Source: Sphaerolaimus hirsutus (taxonomy: Eukaryota > Nematoda > Chromadorea > Monhysterida > Sphaerolaimidae). From it: 64,000 bases of DNA. Position numbers and translations under genes: made by a program. The DNA lies in contig OZ038455.1 of the NCBI GenBank assembly GCA_964036195.1, forward strand, positions 14,835,855 through 14,899,854, given 5' to 3'. Shown in pieces: positions 20,405 to 34,100 of the stretch (positions are counted from its first letter, which is position 1; every line of letters begins with the position of its first letter). The notes beneath the pieces were generated by a model. That model had not been told where the DNA came from. It did no database searches and saw only the letters and a program-made list of their open reading frames with translations.

Positions 20405-23400
20405 ATGGGCGACAAAGCTGCCGTTGATGTTGACGCGAGCACCAGCGAACCGCCGCGAAAGGTAATTTGATGATCAGTTTAGCGGAGGGTTCCATTTTAT
20501 TTGGTTATCTGGCGCGCCTCGTGAGTACCTCAGCGCATCCGGTGGCCCAGTACGTGTAAACCTTTGCGCTGAGAGTTTACCCCCCTATAGACGGCCCGGC
20601 TATCATCCGTGGTTGTGCATAATACGCCCGTAATGGTTCTGTAACCTACTTAAACGTATAAAGTCTTTCTGATGCGGTCCCGCGTCATCCTGAATAGGGT
20701 TGGCCGATGTTTTTTAAAAACGTTTTTTATTTAAAAAAACATGACGTCCGAAATGTTTGTTTTTTAAAACATCGACCAAAATTTTTAATACTAAGCACTA
20801 GGTATTTTGCAAAAATTTTGCGCGCAAGCGCGCGATTTCACACAAATTGACATTGGTGGTTGTTTTCATTGGTTTTGTGGCATTTTTAGTATCAAAGCAT
20901 CGATTTCTATGTGCTACCATAGGTGAATAAGCCGTCATATGTTGCTGTATTTTATAATATTGAGGTAATGTGCTTCCATGTACCTCCACAGTGTGTAACT
21001 TCACTCCCAAAGTGACAACCTCCTTTTATAACCTTGTTTGATCACTATTCCATTCCAAACTTCACATGAAGTCACTGAACAATTGACTGTAAGGCGATAT
21101 ACAAACATGTCGACAAAAACTGGATATTTTTGACACAAATCACCACTTATAATGCTATCCCATGGCTCCACAGCCATCATATGGTCATATTTAACATCAC
21201 AGAGTATTTCCACTGTCTGATATACCTATATATGTTGACACTAGGTCATATCTGGGAGCTTTTTAAAAAAACGTTTTTTATTTAAAAAAACGTTGTTTTT
21301 TTAATAAAAAAACTTTTTTTTTAAGAAACAACATCGAGTTAAAAAAACGTTTTTTTCCAACCCTAATCCTGAACTAACTAAAAATTTAACAAACTTTTTC
21401 TTTTTTTTAAATCGTGTCTCCTTTGACGGGGCACAGGGGGACTTCCGTTCCAAAAGTTCACAAGCGCCAAATCCAGAAAAATCGAGTTAGCTGTAGATTC
21501 GACATCCACGTATAATTCTGCCCATTTTAGTAAAAAAATCAGTGTTATAGTCCATTTCGTTCCCGAGATACAGTGGTACCGTTTTTCAGAAAAATCACAA
21601 TTTTCATATCGAAAGTGCACATATCCATCTCAGATCCCCTATGAAAAACAGGACTTTCATTTCGTAAGTGCACATATCCATGTCGGACCACCGGAGTTTC
21701 ATTTCATAAGTGCACATATCCAAAAAATAGTTTCATTTCCAAAAGTGAACGCGTGCTCCGGATCGCTCGCGAAGAGCCGGCCGGATTTCCCATACATAAT
21801 AAAGTTTCATTTCCAAATGTGCATACGTGAATTTCCAAATTTATTTTGCTCTATAAATCGAGTACGGGTTTAATTATAGATATGAAAATTTAGGTTTGTG
21901 TACTTCTCGAAAAGGGCTTCTCAGTGGTGTGATTGGTTTTGCCCTGCGATGCACCGTTAGGAAGTTATTTACATTTCAAGTTCAAATTTTCAAATTTACT
22001 CCTTATTTTGGGTGGTTTACAAAATATGACATAACTCCCAAAATATTTACCAGCCGACAAAATTTAGGGACACAAAAATTGTAGACAAATGTCCGAGATA
22101 TCTGAAAAGTGCATGGCAAGCTTTGTCGCCCAAACATGGCGCTGCCGGGCCAGCGCCAAACTTTAAAATGCGATTTTGAAAAATCTGGATATGTTAACTT
22201 TTGGAATGAAAGTCCCCACAGACGCAAAATCCAAAATTACCTTGATCCGGATAAATACGATTCGCATTGCTCAGAAACGACGTGAGAAGCCTAAGAAGTT
22301 TGCGTTCCTGCTGTCTTATTGCGGCGCCGGCTACTACGGCATGCAAATGTGAGTACATTTGCTCGTTTTGAAGCATATCACATTTGTATAGTTTTAGGGT
22401 TGGATTCAATTGGGCAGTGGGGTGCTGAAAGTGCACACGGGAAAGTGCTGAAATTGTGCACAATTGCACACGCTCACTGTGTCCTGCTTAAACGTTCCCA
22501 TTGAAATTCAATCTTGGGGTCTATTTATTTCTCCTCATTATCCGTCTGGTATCTAACGGGCGGGGGTGTTTATCGAATTTTAATACTACAGTGTGGAATT
22601 TTCACCCATTTAGCTGTCACAGTGGTGGCGATTATTCAAATGCTGTGGTTTTTTTAACCTGACGTTCACCCCTCCCCCAATTCCCGCAGAAATGGCGAGT
22701 TCCCAACTATCGAATTGGAATTATTCCGAGCGTTTGAAAAGCTAGATTATATCGGCAAGCATGAATTTGAAAATCCGAGCAGTTTCAGTTTTCAGAGAGC
22801 CGCTAGAACTGATAAGGGGGTCTCTGCAGTGAGGTGTGTTGCATTTGAAAAAATTAATTTCTTTCAAATTGATTTAAACATAAAATCGGATCTTTTCTTC
22901 AAAATACTAAATACTGCAAATATCTAGTTAATCGTTACTAAAGTTTTGTTTTTTGATGTAAAAGTATAGTAGGGGGTGCTACTTTAGGCCGGGCATCATT
23001 ACGGCAGAGTTGTTTAAAGTACTGAACTTTTTTCAAAGTAAACGTAAACGTTAAGTATTTTATTTTTAGTCACACCTGAATACAGAAAACGTAAAGTAAA
23101 AATTTATTACTTTTACGCTGTGTAAAAGGTGAGTAAACGTAAATATATGTAAATACTCGTTTTCTGTACTCGCGTACTTTCAAAAAGTACTCGAGTCACT
23201 GAGTACCGGTATTTTTTCGGGAGGAAACGTAAACGTATTTACGCAGCACTCGAGTATACGTATTTATCGAGTAAACGTAAATACGTTTGTGCAACTATGC
23301 ATTACGGCGGGATTTACTTTACGGCCGGGTTTACTTTACGGCCGAGATCTCGCCCCAAAAATGAGCTTTTTATCCCACTTTTGCAGACAGATAGCTCAAG

Positions 23401-26400
23401 CGCAACTGTCTGGCGTCGACGAAACAAAATTGGATAGTTTTACTGCACAGTTGAATGAGAAATTGCCGCCCGACATCCGTGTAATGGGTATGGTTTTATA
23501 TTTCTATGTTTTTGTTTAGGTTATGTGCACAATTTTATGTGCTTACTCGCGTGTGTAGGACGATTTACGTGCGCTATACAATCTTATTGAATCTGGTCCC
23601 TGGGCTGAAATTCATTATTGGGTATGGAAAGGTGGACAGCCTGACTGCTTTTATTGACCATAGACCCTCCAAAGCATAAATGTATTGATCCCGCTTTTCA
23701 TGAGCGAGCCCCGGACCCTGTAAAATGTCGTGTGAATTGTCACACTTATTTATTTATTTGTCAAATGCCAAATGTCAAATGCCACTAAAGTTTCAGCGGG
23801 CACGTGATATTTTACATTTACTTTACACTTTACAAATTTAAGCAAAAAACTGAGCAAAAATAGCACAAGGCCTGTAAAAAAACCTCATGGGTTATTTTGT
23901 GCGTAAAAACACACTGTGTGTTAGGGATGGCCGAAAAAGGTTTTTTTCAACGCGAGGTTTTTTTATAAATAAAACCCGTTTTTTCAAAAACAGACCTTTT
24001 TTCAAAAGCTCCCAGATATGGACATGAGTCAACATATACAGGTAAATCAGACAGGTGACAGTAATCTGTGATGTTATATTTAGCCATAGAATGGCTGTGG
24101 AGCCATGGGATATCATTATAAGTGGTGATATCTGTCAAAAATATCCGTTTTATGTCGACTTATTACGTATATCGGCTTTTGTCGAACAATTGTGACTTCA
24201 AGTGAAGTTGGCTATTGAATAGTGTTTAAATTAGGTTACAATAGAAGGCTAATCTATTTGAAGTGATTTTTCACACTGTGCAAGTATATGGAGGCACATT
24301 TACTGGGTATCATACACTACACTAACATATCACGGCTTATTATGACACAATAGCATGAACAAATGGAAGCTTTCACACTAATAATGATTCAAAAATCAAA
24401 ACCAATGAAAACAACCACCAATGGTTATGAGTATGTGAAATTGCGCGTTTGCGCGCAAAAAATTGCTAAATACCTAGTGCTTAGTACTAAAAATATTGGT
24501 CAAGATTTTTAAAAAAACGGTTTCGATGGTTGGGTTTTTTAATAAAACGTTTTTTATTTTTAAAAAACCTTTGAAAAGAACCTAATGTGTGTACTAAAAA
24601 TTCCAGCTGCCATCTAAAATGTGGTATCGATCGAAAAAATGGTTCTGGCTTAAAAATGGCTTCCAATATTATCCAGTGAATAAATATAATCAGACGCCCT
24701 CCAAACGAGCACACTTCCAGGCACCAAACGGACGACCAAAAGTTTCAACTGCAAAACGTGGTGCGACCACCGAACGTATTGCTACACGTTGCCAACGTTT
24801 GCGTTTGCGCCTAGCACCGAGTTGAGTACCGTAAGCTACCGTATGCCGGACAATGTGAGAGACAAGCTGAATGATACCATGGCCATATTTTGCGGCACGC
24901 ATAATTTTTGGAACTTTACTTCGAGGAAGTGAGTTTTTCAGTGGGAAAAATTTGTACGTACGTATTTGTGTGGTCAAAAAAGGGTCCCGAATACTTAACA
25001 ATGTCTGAGTTTTCCAGTTCCGAAAATTAAAAATTTGCGGTCGCAAAAACCTCGTTCAGTTTGAACGCCAAGCGTCTGTAGACATCCAACACCCCTGGAC
25101 ATTTGTAGTGTGCAGTTGGCATAAAGCACCTGGCTAATGTACCAGTTTCATTTGTGCCATTGTGTTTGCGATGGCATGAAATCGCTGGGTGAATAAATGC
25201 ACTGGTGTGTAGCACGGTGTGGCCTCTGATTGTGCTGCCGCGTATAGGTTTCGTACATGCGCTGAGAGGTTTCGCCACCCTCTCCACCATAATAACTATT
25301 TTGTTCAAATGTTTTGTTTCTCTCCATTGCAGAGATGCCCATGACTCATCTTCTAAGCGTTACATTACCGAATTCAGTTGCGGCCAACCGTTTTTGGCCA
25401 AAAATGGTTCCGTTCAAGTGGAATCAGAATTTGCGACGATTACAGTGAAAGGGCAGAGTTTTATGTTGCATCAGATTCGGAAAATGATAGGTTCGTCTCA
25501 TTTGTCAACTGGTTTTGAATTGTTTTGGAGTAATTCAGTATACTCGGTGGATATCACACTTTGCATGGAAACCTACCATCACCCGATTGAATAATGAGCC
25601 AAAAATTGTGCATGATTTTTTCATGATAATATTTCGTTTTTACTATGACATTAATTAATGACTATTAATTACGGATTTTTTCAGGTTTCAAGATTTTATT
25701 CATTAAATTATGGTACGATTCTGCGCATACTTTGCTGTCCGCCGAGTATACATTTTTTCCATGTTGCCCACCCGCATTCATATGTCATAATTAGGGTTGG
25801 AAAAAAACACGTTTTTTAACTCCATGTTTTTTTAAAAGCTCCCAGATATGACCTGGTGTCAAGATATATAAGTATATCAGTAAAAAAATGGCTAAAGCCA
25901 AACAAAAAGTGGACGCTGCCTCCACAGCAAATAGACATGTAGTGTGTCTCTCAAATGGACATGAAGTGCGTCTCAAATGGACATTAATATATATTGGATG
26001 CACAAAAGAAATGTATCATTGCTTAGAAAATGGCATACACTTCACTGATAACACACTTTACTGTGGTTACATATCCCACCTGAATAAAGAAACTATTTGT
26101 ATTACATCACAAGAGTTACATGTATTGACTGTTAAATGCACAAAAGCAATATATCATTACATCTGCATTGTGAGAAATGTCTCACATTGAACCCAGACTT
26201 TTATTTTTTTCAATAGTTTTCAAGGCAGATTACAGTGTTAGACGTACACATCCATGTAAAAAAAGTTTCACACCCTTCAACTATCTGAGACAAAAAGGAA
26301 AAAAATTCACTCAAGTTTATCATAGCAGCGTGAGCTTTTTGGTGATAAACACACAGCTAAGCAATGATACATTTCTTTTGTGCATCCAATATATATTAAT

Positions 26401-29400
26401 GTCCATTTGAGAGACGCACTTCATGTCCATTTGAGAGACACACTTCATGTCTATTTGCTGTGGAGGCAGCGTCCACTTTTTGTTTGGCTTTAGCCATTTT
26501 TTTACTGATATACTTCTTTTGTGTGGCCAGTGGCCCAGGCTTCCCCGAATGACACCCAGTAGGTGTCTTGCTGAACAATATATATGCTGGCGAGTACATG
26601 GTGCCACTCCACAAAATGGTGCCATTTTGGAGTAGATGGCACTGCCGTTTTGGAGTAGATGGTGCCACTCCATGAAAATGATGCCGTTTTGGAGTAGTTG
26701 GCACCACTCCATGAAAATGGCACCGTTTTGGAGTAGATGGCACCACTCCATAAAATTGCACAATTTGAAATCATAACCCTTGAAGACCCATATAGTGGCA
26801 GTATCACATCAAACAGCACTATATTTTGATCAAAAATATGCAACCCATAACTTGGATGAGGGCCAAGTTTATATGTGACCAGGTGAATTTCATCCTACAA
26901 TAATCGGCTGGCATGGTGCCAGCGCGTGCCAACAATATTTGCATATGCTATGGGTTAAATGACATATCCAAAACTCATTGAGAAATGTCTCTTAAACCAA
27001 TATGGTCCACCATTAAGAGTTAAGGAGTGTATCATAATTCTATGTACAACTCATATTTGTGACAATAGCATTATGTGATTGTTTACAAAAAAAATTAACT
27101 AGAAATATGGATCACAGTTCAGTATCCATTTATCAAAGTTTTTCAATTTAATTTTTTACTTGCCATTTCACTTCTCATTTGTATTTTGCCAATTTTCTTT
27201 GCAATTCACTTCTCACTTCTCTTTTTACTTGCCATTTGACTTGACTTGAGACTTGACATTTATAACTTGACATTTGACTTGATATTTGATCACTTGACAT
27301 TTAACTTTACATTTGACTTGACATTTACCACTTGAAATTTGACTTGACAAATGACTTGTTTTTTGACTTGACATGAAATTTGTCACTTGACATTTGACAT
27401 GACATTGATCAGTTGACATTAAACTTGACATTTGACTTGACATTTGACATGACATTAATCACTTGACTTTAAACTTGACATTTCACTTGAAATTTATCAG
27501 TTGACATTTGACTTGAAAGTTATAACTTGATATTTTATCACTTGATTTTTTTATAACTTGACATCTATCACTTGACATCTATCACTTGACATTTATCACT
27601 TGATATTTATCACTTGACATTCATCACTTGACATTTAACTTGACATTTCACTTGAAATTTATCACTTGACATTTATCACTTGACATCTATCACTTGACAT
27701 TTGACTTGACTTTACTTTAGACTTGACATTTACAACTTGACATTTATCACTTGACATTCATCACTTGACATTTAACTTGACATTTCACTTGAAATTTATC
27801 ACTTGACATTTATCACTTGACATCTATCACTTGACATTTGACATGACATTTATCACTTGACATTAAGCTTGACATCTGACTTGACATTTGACTTGACATT
27901 TCACTTGAAATTTACTACTTGACATTTCACTTGAAATTTATCACTTGACATTTGACTTGACATTTGACATGACATTTATCACTTGACATTAAAGTTGACA
28001 TTTCAGTTGAAATTTATCAGTTGACATTTGACTTGAAAGTTATCACTTGATATTTGACTTGATATTATATCACTTGATATTTTATAACTTGACATCTATC
28101 ACTTGACATTTATCACTTGACATTTATCAATTGACATTTGTCAATTGACATTTGTCAATTGACATTTGTCTTGACATTCATCACTTGACATTTAAGTTGA
28201 CATTTCACTTGAAATTTATCACTTGACATTTATCACTTGACATCTATCACTTGACATTTTTCACATGACATTTCACTTGAAATCTACCACTTGACATTTA
28301 TCACTTGATATTTGACTTGATGTTTTATCACTTAATATTTTATCACTTGACATCTATCACCTGACATTTATCACTTGACATTTGGCCTGACATTTATTGC
28401 TTGACATTATCACTTGACATTTGACTTGACATTTATAACTTGACATTTGACTTGACATTAACCACTAGACATTTATGACCTGATAGTAATCACCATGCAA
28501 GGTCACATGCTCAGTATCACATCAAGCAGTAGTTCAGGCATGTTTGCGCATTTTACACAAAACAAGCAAACTTGAATAACTTTTGTAAGTCTCAACCAAA
28601 ATCGCCAAAAATTGGCTCATTTGAAAGCTCTAGTCATGGCGCACATCAACAAATTTTTTTTATTGCTGCATTTGTATTCAAATTTTAAATTTATTGAGGT
28701 TTGAAAATTTCAAACAGATACCGTCCCAAAGTGGGCGGAGCCTGTGAAAAAAATTCCCGAAAATAAGAAATGGCATCATATGCTCTTTCATATGAGCCAT
28801 CAACCATGAAAATCGGTCGTGTTTCAAGGAAGTTATTGCAGTTTGAAGATTGTCGGGAGAACAAGAAGAAGAACAACAACAACAAGAACAACGACAACAA
28901 CACTACTTGAAAAAGAAACTCCGTAATAACTTCCTTCGAACTCAACCGTTGGATCTGAAAATTTGCATGGTGGTACTTTTCGACACGGGCTTTTCAATGG
29001 TGCAGTCGGTTCTGCACTAGCGCATTGCATTCCGAAGTTATTGCGATTTTAAATTTGCGATTTCCGCATTTTGGTGTGTCCGACCATATTATGGGTGGGT
29101 CGCTTGCGCCCTCCCTCGGCAGCGAGGGATGGCGCTGGCGCACCCACCCGATAAGACAGTGATGTCATATATGACTATATAATGGCTGTGGAGCCATGGG
29201 ATAGCATTATAAGTGGAGATTTGTGTCAAAAATATCCATTTTTTGTCGACATGTTCGTATATCGCCTCATAGTCGAATGTTTGTGACTTCAGGTTAAGTT
29301 TGGCACGGAATAGTGATCAAACAAGGTTATCAAATGAGGTTGTTACTTTGGGAGTGATGTTACACACTGTGGAGGTACATGGAAGCACATTACCTCAATA

Positions 29401-30773
29401 TTATATACTACAGCAACATATGACGGCTTATTAACCCATGGTAGCACATAAAAATGGATGCGTTGATACTAAAAATGACACAAAACCAATGAAAACAACC
29501 ACCAATGTCAATTTGTGTGTGAAATTGCGCGCTTGCGCGCAAAAATTTTGCAAAATACCCAGTGCTTAGTACTAAACATTTCGGTCGATGTTTTAAAAAA
29601 AAAACATTTCGGACGTCATGTTTAAAAAAAACAACGTTTTTTTATCTAAAAAAAACGTTTAAAAAAAACATCGGCCAACCCTAGTCATAATTGCAGGTTT
29701 GGTCACTGCGATCATGCGAGATATGGTCGAAATCAGTGTGATACAAAGATGTTGGGAAGATGAAAGAGTCAGTTTTAGGCCCTCAGTTCACTTAGAACGT
29801 AGGCGCCCGACACTTACAATTACTTAAAAAAATCGCTATACAAAAGTGCCATTCCTGGTACTTTTTGTTTGACCCGAGAAGGGGTGGGGCGACCGCCGCC
29901 CTGGGTATGTCCTTGCTCACGTGTCAGGTAGATTTTTTTGTAATCGAATGTGGCCCATAATAGATATCTTTTTGACAGTTTTCACTCATTAATTTCACTC
30001 ACCTAAAAAAAATGTTGAGATCGATGTGCCAATGGCGCCTGGCCTGGGTTTGATGTTGGAAAAAGTCCACTTTCACAATTATGACAAAAAGTTCAAGACG
30101 CACTCCCCATTGGATACTTGGCCGGAATGCGAGGTTACATTTTTCAAATAGTATTAGCATGTAGAATTTATAATATTGATGCTACTTGCAGGATGATGTG
30201 CAAAAATTCAGGAGGGATAAAATTTTGCAGAACATTATCGATACGGAACACGCTGAGACAGTGTTGGTCTATTGGTTTTTGTTCTTATTTATCATTTATT
30301 GGGAGTCGTATCAATATAAATTTTATCGTATCAAATATTGAAACCGTAAATGTCGAACACTTCATATTTACATCGGCATCTAAAGTTTGTTCAATTTAAA
30401 AACAATTCAATCCTGTATGATTGAAAAACCGTCCGATACAAGAAATAGTTTCAAACCCCAACTGTGAATTTTGCCATTCACACCATTTCCTTGCCCATCA
30501 AAATGTACCATTTTATCCAGAATGCTGAAATGGCTAGCCACGCTGCCATTGCACCATTGGCTCGGCTGGCAGGAATGCGAAGGGAACCCCAAAGATAACG
30601 CGCCCGCTCAAGATTTGGCGTCGATGCAAAATTGGCGCAGTGCCAAGGTTAATGCCAGTTCAATGGTGGAAAGTGAAGATACTGGAATCGATGGTAGAAA
30701 AAGGGAACTTGATGATAGTGTTGATGGTGTGATTGGCGAACTTCACGGTGAAAAGAGAGTAAGGTTAAGTTAA
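20405..30773 (+). CDS. PUS1: tRNA pseudouridine synthase of the PUS1/TruA family
   Basis: The enzyme isomerises uridine to pseudouridine in tRNA, in nucleus or mitochondria. Exons: 20405-20461 ([12 protein letters not shown]), about 22213-22348 ([16 protein letters not shown]), 22690-22833 ([13 protein letters not shown], with the catalytic aspartate in RTDKG), 23387-23487 (LPPDIRVMG), 24721-24928 ([16 protein letters not shown] and [12 protein letters not shown]), 25333-25490 ([16 protein letters not shown]), 29697-29767 ([11 protein letters not shown]), 30020-30133 ([20 protein letters not shown]) and 30521-30773 ([13 protein letters not shown], stop TAA). Phases agree except between exons 1 and 2 and before the last exon, so one short exon is probably missing at each place. 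The intron before 29697 contains a 3.9-kb hAT element ending 13 bp from the exon. The acidic, basic-tipped tail after the catalytic fold is typical of eukaryotic Pus1. Confidence 0.92.
20695..21365. mobile_element. hAT-type element TAGGGTTGG...CCAACCCTA with perfect 8-bp duplication
   Basis: ATCCTGAA occurs immediately on both sides. The ends TAGGGTTGG and CCAACCCTA are inverted and are followed by T/A-rich AAAACGTTTTTT stretches. The interior holds ATGGCTCCACAGCCAT and GCGCGCAAGCGCGC palindromes. No transposase. It lies in the first PUS1 intron region. Confidence 0.9.
23922..24584. mobile_element. hAT-type element, same family as 20695, opposite orientation
   Basis: TAGGGATGG start and a TTAGGTTC-type end, flanked by CTGTGTGT and ATGTGTGT (7 of 8). 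The body matches 20695-21365 in reverse, sharing CTCCCAGATATGG, GGCTGTGGAGCCATGGGAT and ATTGCGCGTTTGCGCGC. Confidence 0.85.
25872..26515. repeat. Long inverted repeat inside the composite hAT element
   Basis: The left arm (AAGTATATCAGTAAAAAAATG through GGACATTAATATATATTGG) is repeated inverted near 26355-26515. Because the arm includes the hAT-derived AAGTATATCAG, the inversion duplicated part of the host element as well as the insert. Confidence 0.8.
27230..28480. repeat. Minisatellite of ACTTGACATTT(ATC) units
   Basis: About 1.25 kb of degenerate 11-15-bp units, mostly CACTTGACATTTAT and ACTTGACATTTG, with higher-order blocks repeated near 27590, 27740 and 28190. It is non-coding and strand-asymmetric. 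Confidence 0.93.
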
Positions 30774-31165
30774 CGGATAATTCTGGCTGTTATTGTATTT
30801 ACCTGCGGTTCGAATATTGTGAATTTGAATTCAATGTTTATCAGCTGTTGCAAAAAGTTTTTTCACTAGTTTTGCGCTCTAAACCAAGAAGAAAAAAACG
30901 GATTTGAAACTGCTTCTTTTCTTAATGTTTGTAATTCTGAATGCTAAAAAATAACAGCTGTCGCGCTTCACTTGTTAAGTATCGCAATTTATGCGCTACC
31001 AACAGCATAGACACCATATATATATCCCAGGAAAACTTTCAGTTTTTTCACTTTTAATGAACGGAAGTCGTCAAGAGCCTAAAACAGAATTCAGAAGTGC
31101 ATATATATTGTTTAACTGTAATTTGTTTTTAATTATTGCGGCAACATTATAATATACTTTATAAC
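30774..31165. other. Short intergenic region between PUS1 and the FMO gene
   Basis: Two genes on the same strand are separated by 392 bp. It has no recognisable transposon end or canonical AATAAA close to the PUS1 stop. It should contain both the PUS1 3' end and the FMO promoter. Confidence 0.5.
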
Positions 31166-34100
31166 ATGGCGGCAGCCAAGAAAATCTGCGTCATTGGCGC
31201 CGGGCCAGCTGGCTTGTCTGTGTTGGCTCATTTGAAAAGGGTCTTTCCGGCGGCATTCGGTTAAATTTTTGTGATTCTGTCTCAGGTTTCATGTAGATTA
31301 TGTGGTTTCTTAATATTTATAAATCTTAATCTCGTAAATAACTTGATGTTTATAAATTAATATGATAGTGGAGGTTCAGTTAGATAAAATAAGAGCCTGA
31401 CCGTGTGGGATGTTTATCTATGTCCGCATTGGCCCTACGCACTGAGTTGTTAAAAGTATCGAACTTTTTCAAAGTATGCTTATGCGTAAAGTCTTTTGTT
31501 TTTTACTCAGCTTCGAGTACAGAAAGCGTAAAGAACTTTTTTTCCTCATAAAAGTGAGTAAAATTTTCCTTTTCTTTCTGGAAAATCTAGAAGGGAGCAT
31601 CATGAATGTTTACCGTGGACAAAAAAGGTGTTTCCTTTCTGTTAATAAGTATTCTTTATGTAAAGCAAATGGCAAAAATACTGTTTGTGTACTCGCAAAA
31701 ATTACACAACTGTACTTGCGCACTCTCAGAAAGTTAACGTGCAGGCGAGTACAGATACCTTGTTCAATGTATGAGTATGCGTTTTTACTCAGTACTGGAG
31801 GATGCGTATTTTTGAGTAAAGGTAAATATGCTTTTACAACTGTCCTATGCACTTCCAACTTTATTCCAACTTCACTCCAGCTTTTGTTTTGTGTGTATTT
31901 ACCTAATTATATTTATATGGACTCGTGGTTCACAAGAACTCTTGTTATTATGGTATAATAACTCTGATAAGGACCCAACACACACACACAAGTTGACAAC
32001 AATGCCGAATGTCAACTAGTTTCAATTCCAATTGAAAGCTTGCTGATGAGTACCTATATAGTTATTTAAACGTATTTACTGTAATAAATATTGTTTCACA
32101 GTGCAAATTTTGAGGCGGGATAAAACGATGGGGGGTATTTCGAGGGGGAGTCAAGGTTAGTGATGGAAAAGCGCCAGAAAAAATGGCGCCGGGCGCCAAC
32201 GATAAAAGTCACTTTTTTAGCACGTATATCATCACAGAAGCTTTTTTAGAAGTGGAATATGTGCCGTATTTCCTCCGAATACCCCTTAAATGAACCCCCC
32301 TTCGAAATACCCGCAGGTCTGAGCGAGCTGGGCAAAAAATAACCCCCACTCAACGTCGACACCCCTGTCTATAATAAGTTATATCATGTTTGCAATGAAC
32401 ATGATGTTTTAATAGCTTCCAATTTACATCGCAGCTATACTGAAATACCAATAGGGGGTTTACTTTTCAGAGTGCAAATTTCGGGGTGGGGGTATTCGAG
32501 GGGTGGTTGTATTATTTCCCCAGAAATTGCCGAGACAGAGGGTAGTTAAGATGGCCTTTTACATACAAAAAATTGGTAATAAAAGTCACAAAACAGGATA
32601 TATTTAGATGTATAACATAGATGGCTACACAAACTAGGTAGTCTTTTGTGTGGCTGTGATGTGATGCATATTGGCATCGACTAATACGTCATGTACATTG
32701 TCTACATGATGTACCTTATTCCATACGGAGGTGCCTGTTTCGAGGGGGGTATTGTTTACTCAGCTCGAAAACACCTGGGGGTATTTCGAGGGGGGGTTAA
32801 TTCTAGGGGAGTATTTCAAGGAAATTTCAAGGAGTGCGTAACGATCTACGATGAAATGTCCAAAAATGTCCTATTTGGTCACATTTATTCGCGAAATTTT
32901 GGCACCATTTCTGGCGCCATCCAAAACAATGGCGCCGGGCGCCAAATTGGCGCCGGCGAAAATGGCGCCAAGGGCGCCATGGCGCCATTCCAAATAATGG
33001 CGCCGGGCGCCAGATGGCGCCACAGTAAAGGGCGCCAAGCGCCAATGGCGCTGGCGCCCTTTGGCGCCATTTAAAGGCGCCAGCGCCATGGCGCCATTCC
33101 ATCACTAGTCAAGGTGGAAATAATTAGAGGAGATACGGTAGTCATTATTTTTGATGTGTGCTCTGCTTTGAATGGATGACAAATTACCGTATTACCTCGA
33201 AATACCCCCATGGGGGTTTATTATTTCGCCAGCAAAATTTGAGGGGGGGTTAATTCGAGGGGGGGGTTTATTCGAGGGGGGGTTTTATTATTTCGTCAGA
33301 AATTTTCGTAAGGATCGTAGTAAATAGTAGGCATTTGCGTACCCCAACTAGGTAATAAATGTGTCCAAACAGGATATATTTGGACATAAAAACGTAGATA
33401 GCTACACAAACTACTCTATGTGTAGCTGCAATGCAAATTAACAGTAATATACATCATGTACATTGGGTACATGACATATTTATTATGTACATGACGTACA
33501 TCATTCCGAAGGGGGGGTATTTCGAGGGGGGGGGATTATTATTTCCCCAGCCCATTTTGAGGGGGGGTTAATTCGAGGGGGGGGTTAATTCAAGGGGGGG
33601 GGGATAATTCGAGGTAATACGGTACATTTTTTGTCATTTTATTCTCTTTACATTCAATTCCGGTGGGTCAATTTCAAGGGGGGTCTGGGAAATATCTCCG
33701 TTTTTCAGTGCATTACTGCATGCAGTTATTTTTGTATGTGACCTTTTTATGCTCTACAAAAGTGTAAAATTACACTTTCCAAGTACGTGGGTATTTTGGC
33801 CGGGAAAACGTAACAAAGCGTAACGGTATGTTATGAAAGCTTTAGCGAAATGTAAAAATAAATACCAAAATACCCGAGTATTTTGTGTAAGCGTAAATTC
33901 ACGTTGGCAACTCCGGATTCAATATGCTTGAGTAAATTTGCCAACCGCAGGCAATTCGCTCCCACCGAAAGTTCGAGTAACTTGTTTCAACCACACCTCG
34001 AAAATCGGCGGTTTGTGGAATTATGACTGGCGAACGGACGGGCACGACAAATTCGGCAACAAGGTGCCACATTCTATCTGAAAGTAACACAGCAAAAAAT

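Larger units (their letters stand above)
25792..29683. mobile_element. Composite 3.9-kb hAT-type element with nested repeats
   Basis: GTCATAAT flanks both sides exactly and the ends are TAGGGTTGG and CCAACCCTA, so the whole 3,892 bp behaved as one element. Its first ~90 bp and last ~530 bp match the 670-bp relatives at 20695 and 23922. Between them sit about 3.3 kb of foreign sequence: an inverted pair (25872-26040 and 26355-26515), TTTTGGAGTAGATGGCACC repeats (26600-26760), a large minisatellite (27230-28480) and a low-complexity AAC/AAG tract near 28860. No transposase ORF is visible. Confidence 0.85.

Noticed and set aside
27225-27455. Frame of MSSQMSSQ-type repeats
   Set aside because: Translation of the ACTTGACATTT minisatellite only.
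32827-33105. Frames rich in WRHGAGA and APWRFWRLAP on both strands, also at 5640-5920, 12041-12640 and 53945-54344
   Set aside because: Translation of palindromic GGCGCC cores, which read similarly on both strands; bounded by transposon ends and target duplications.
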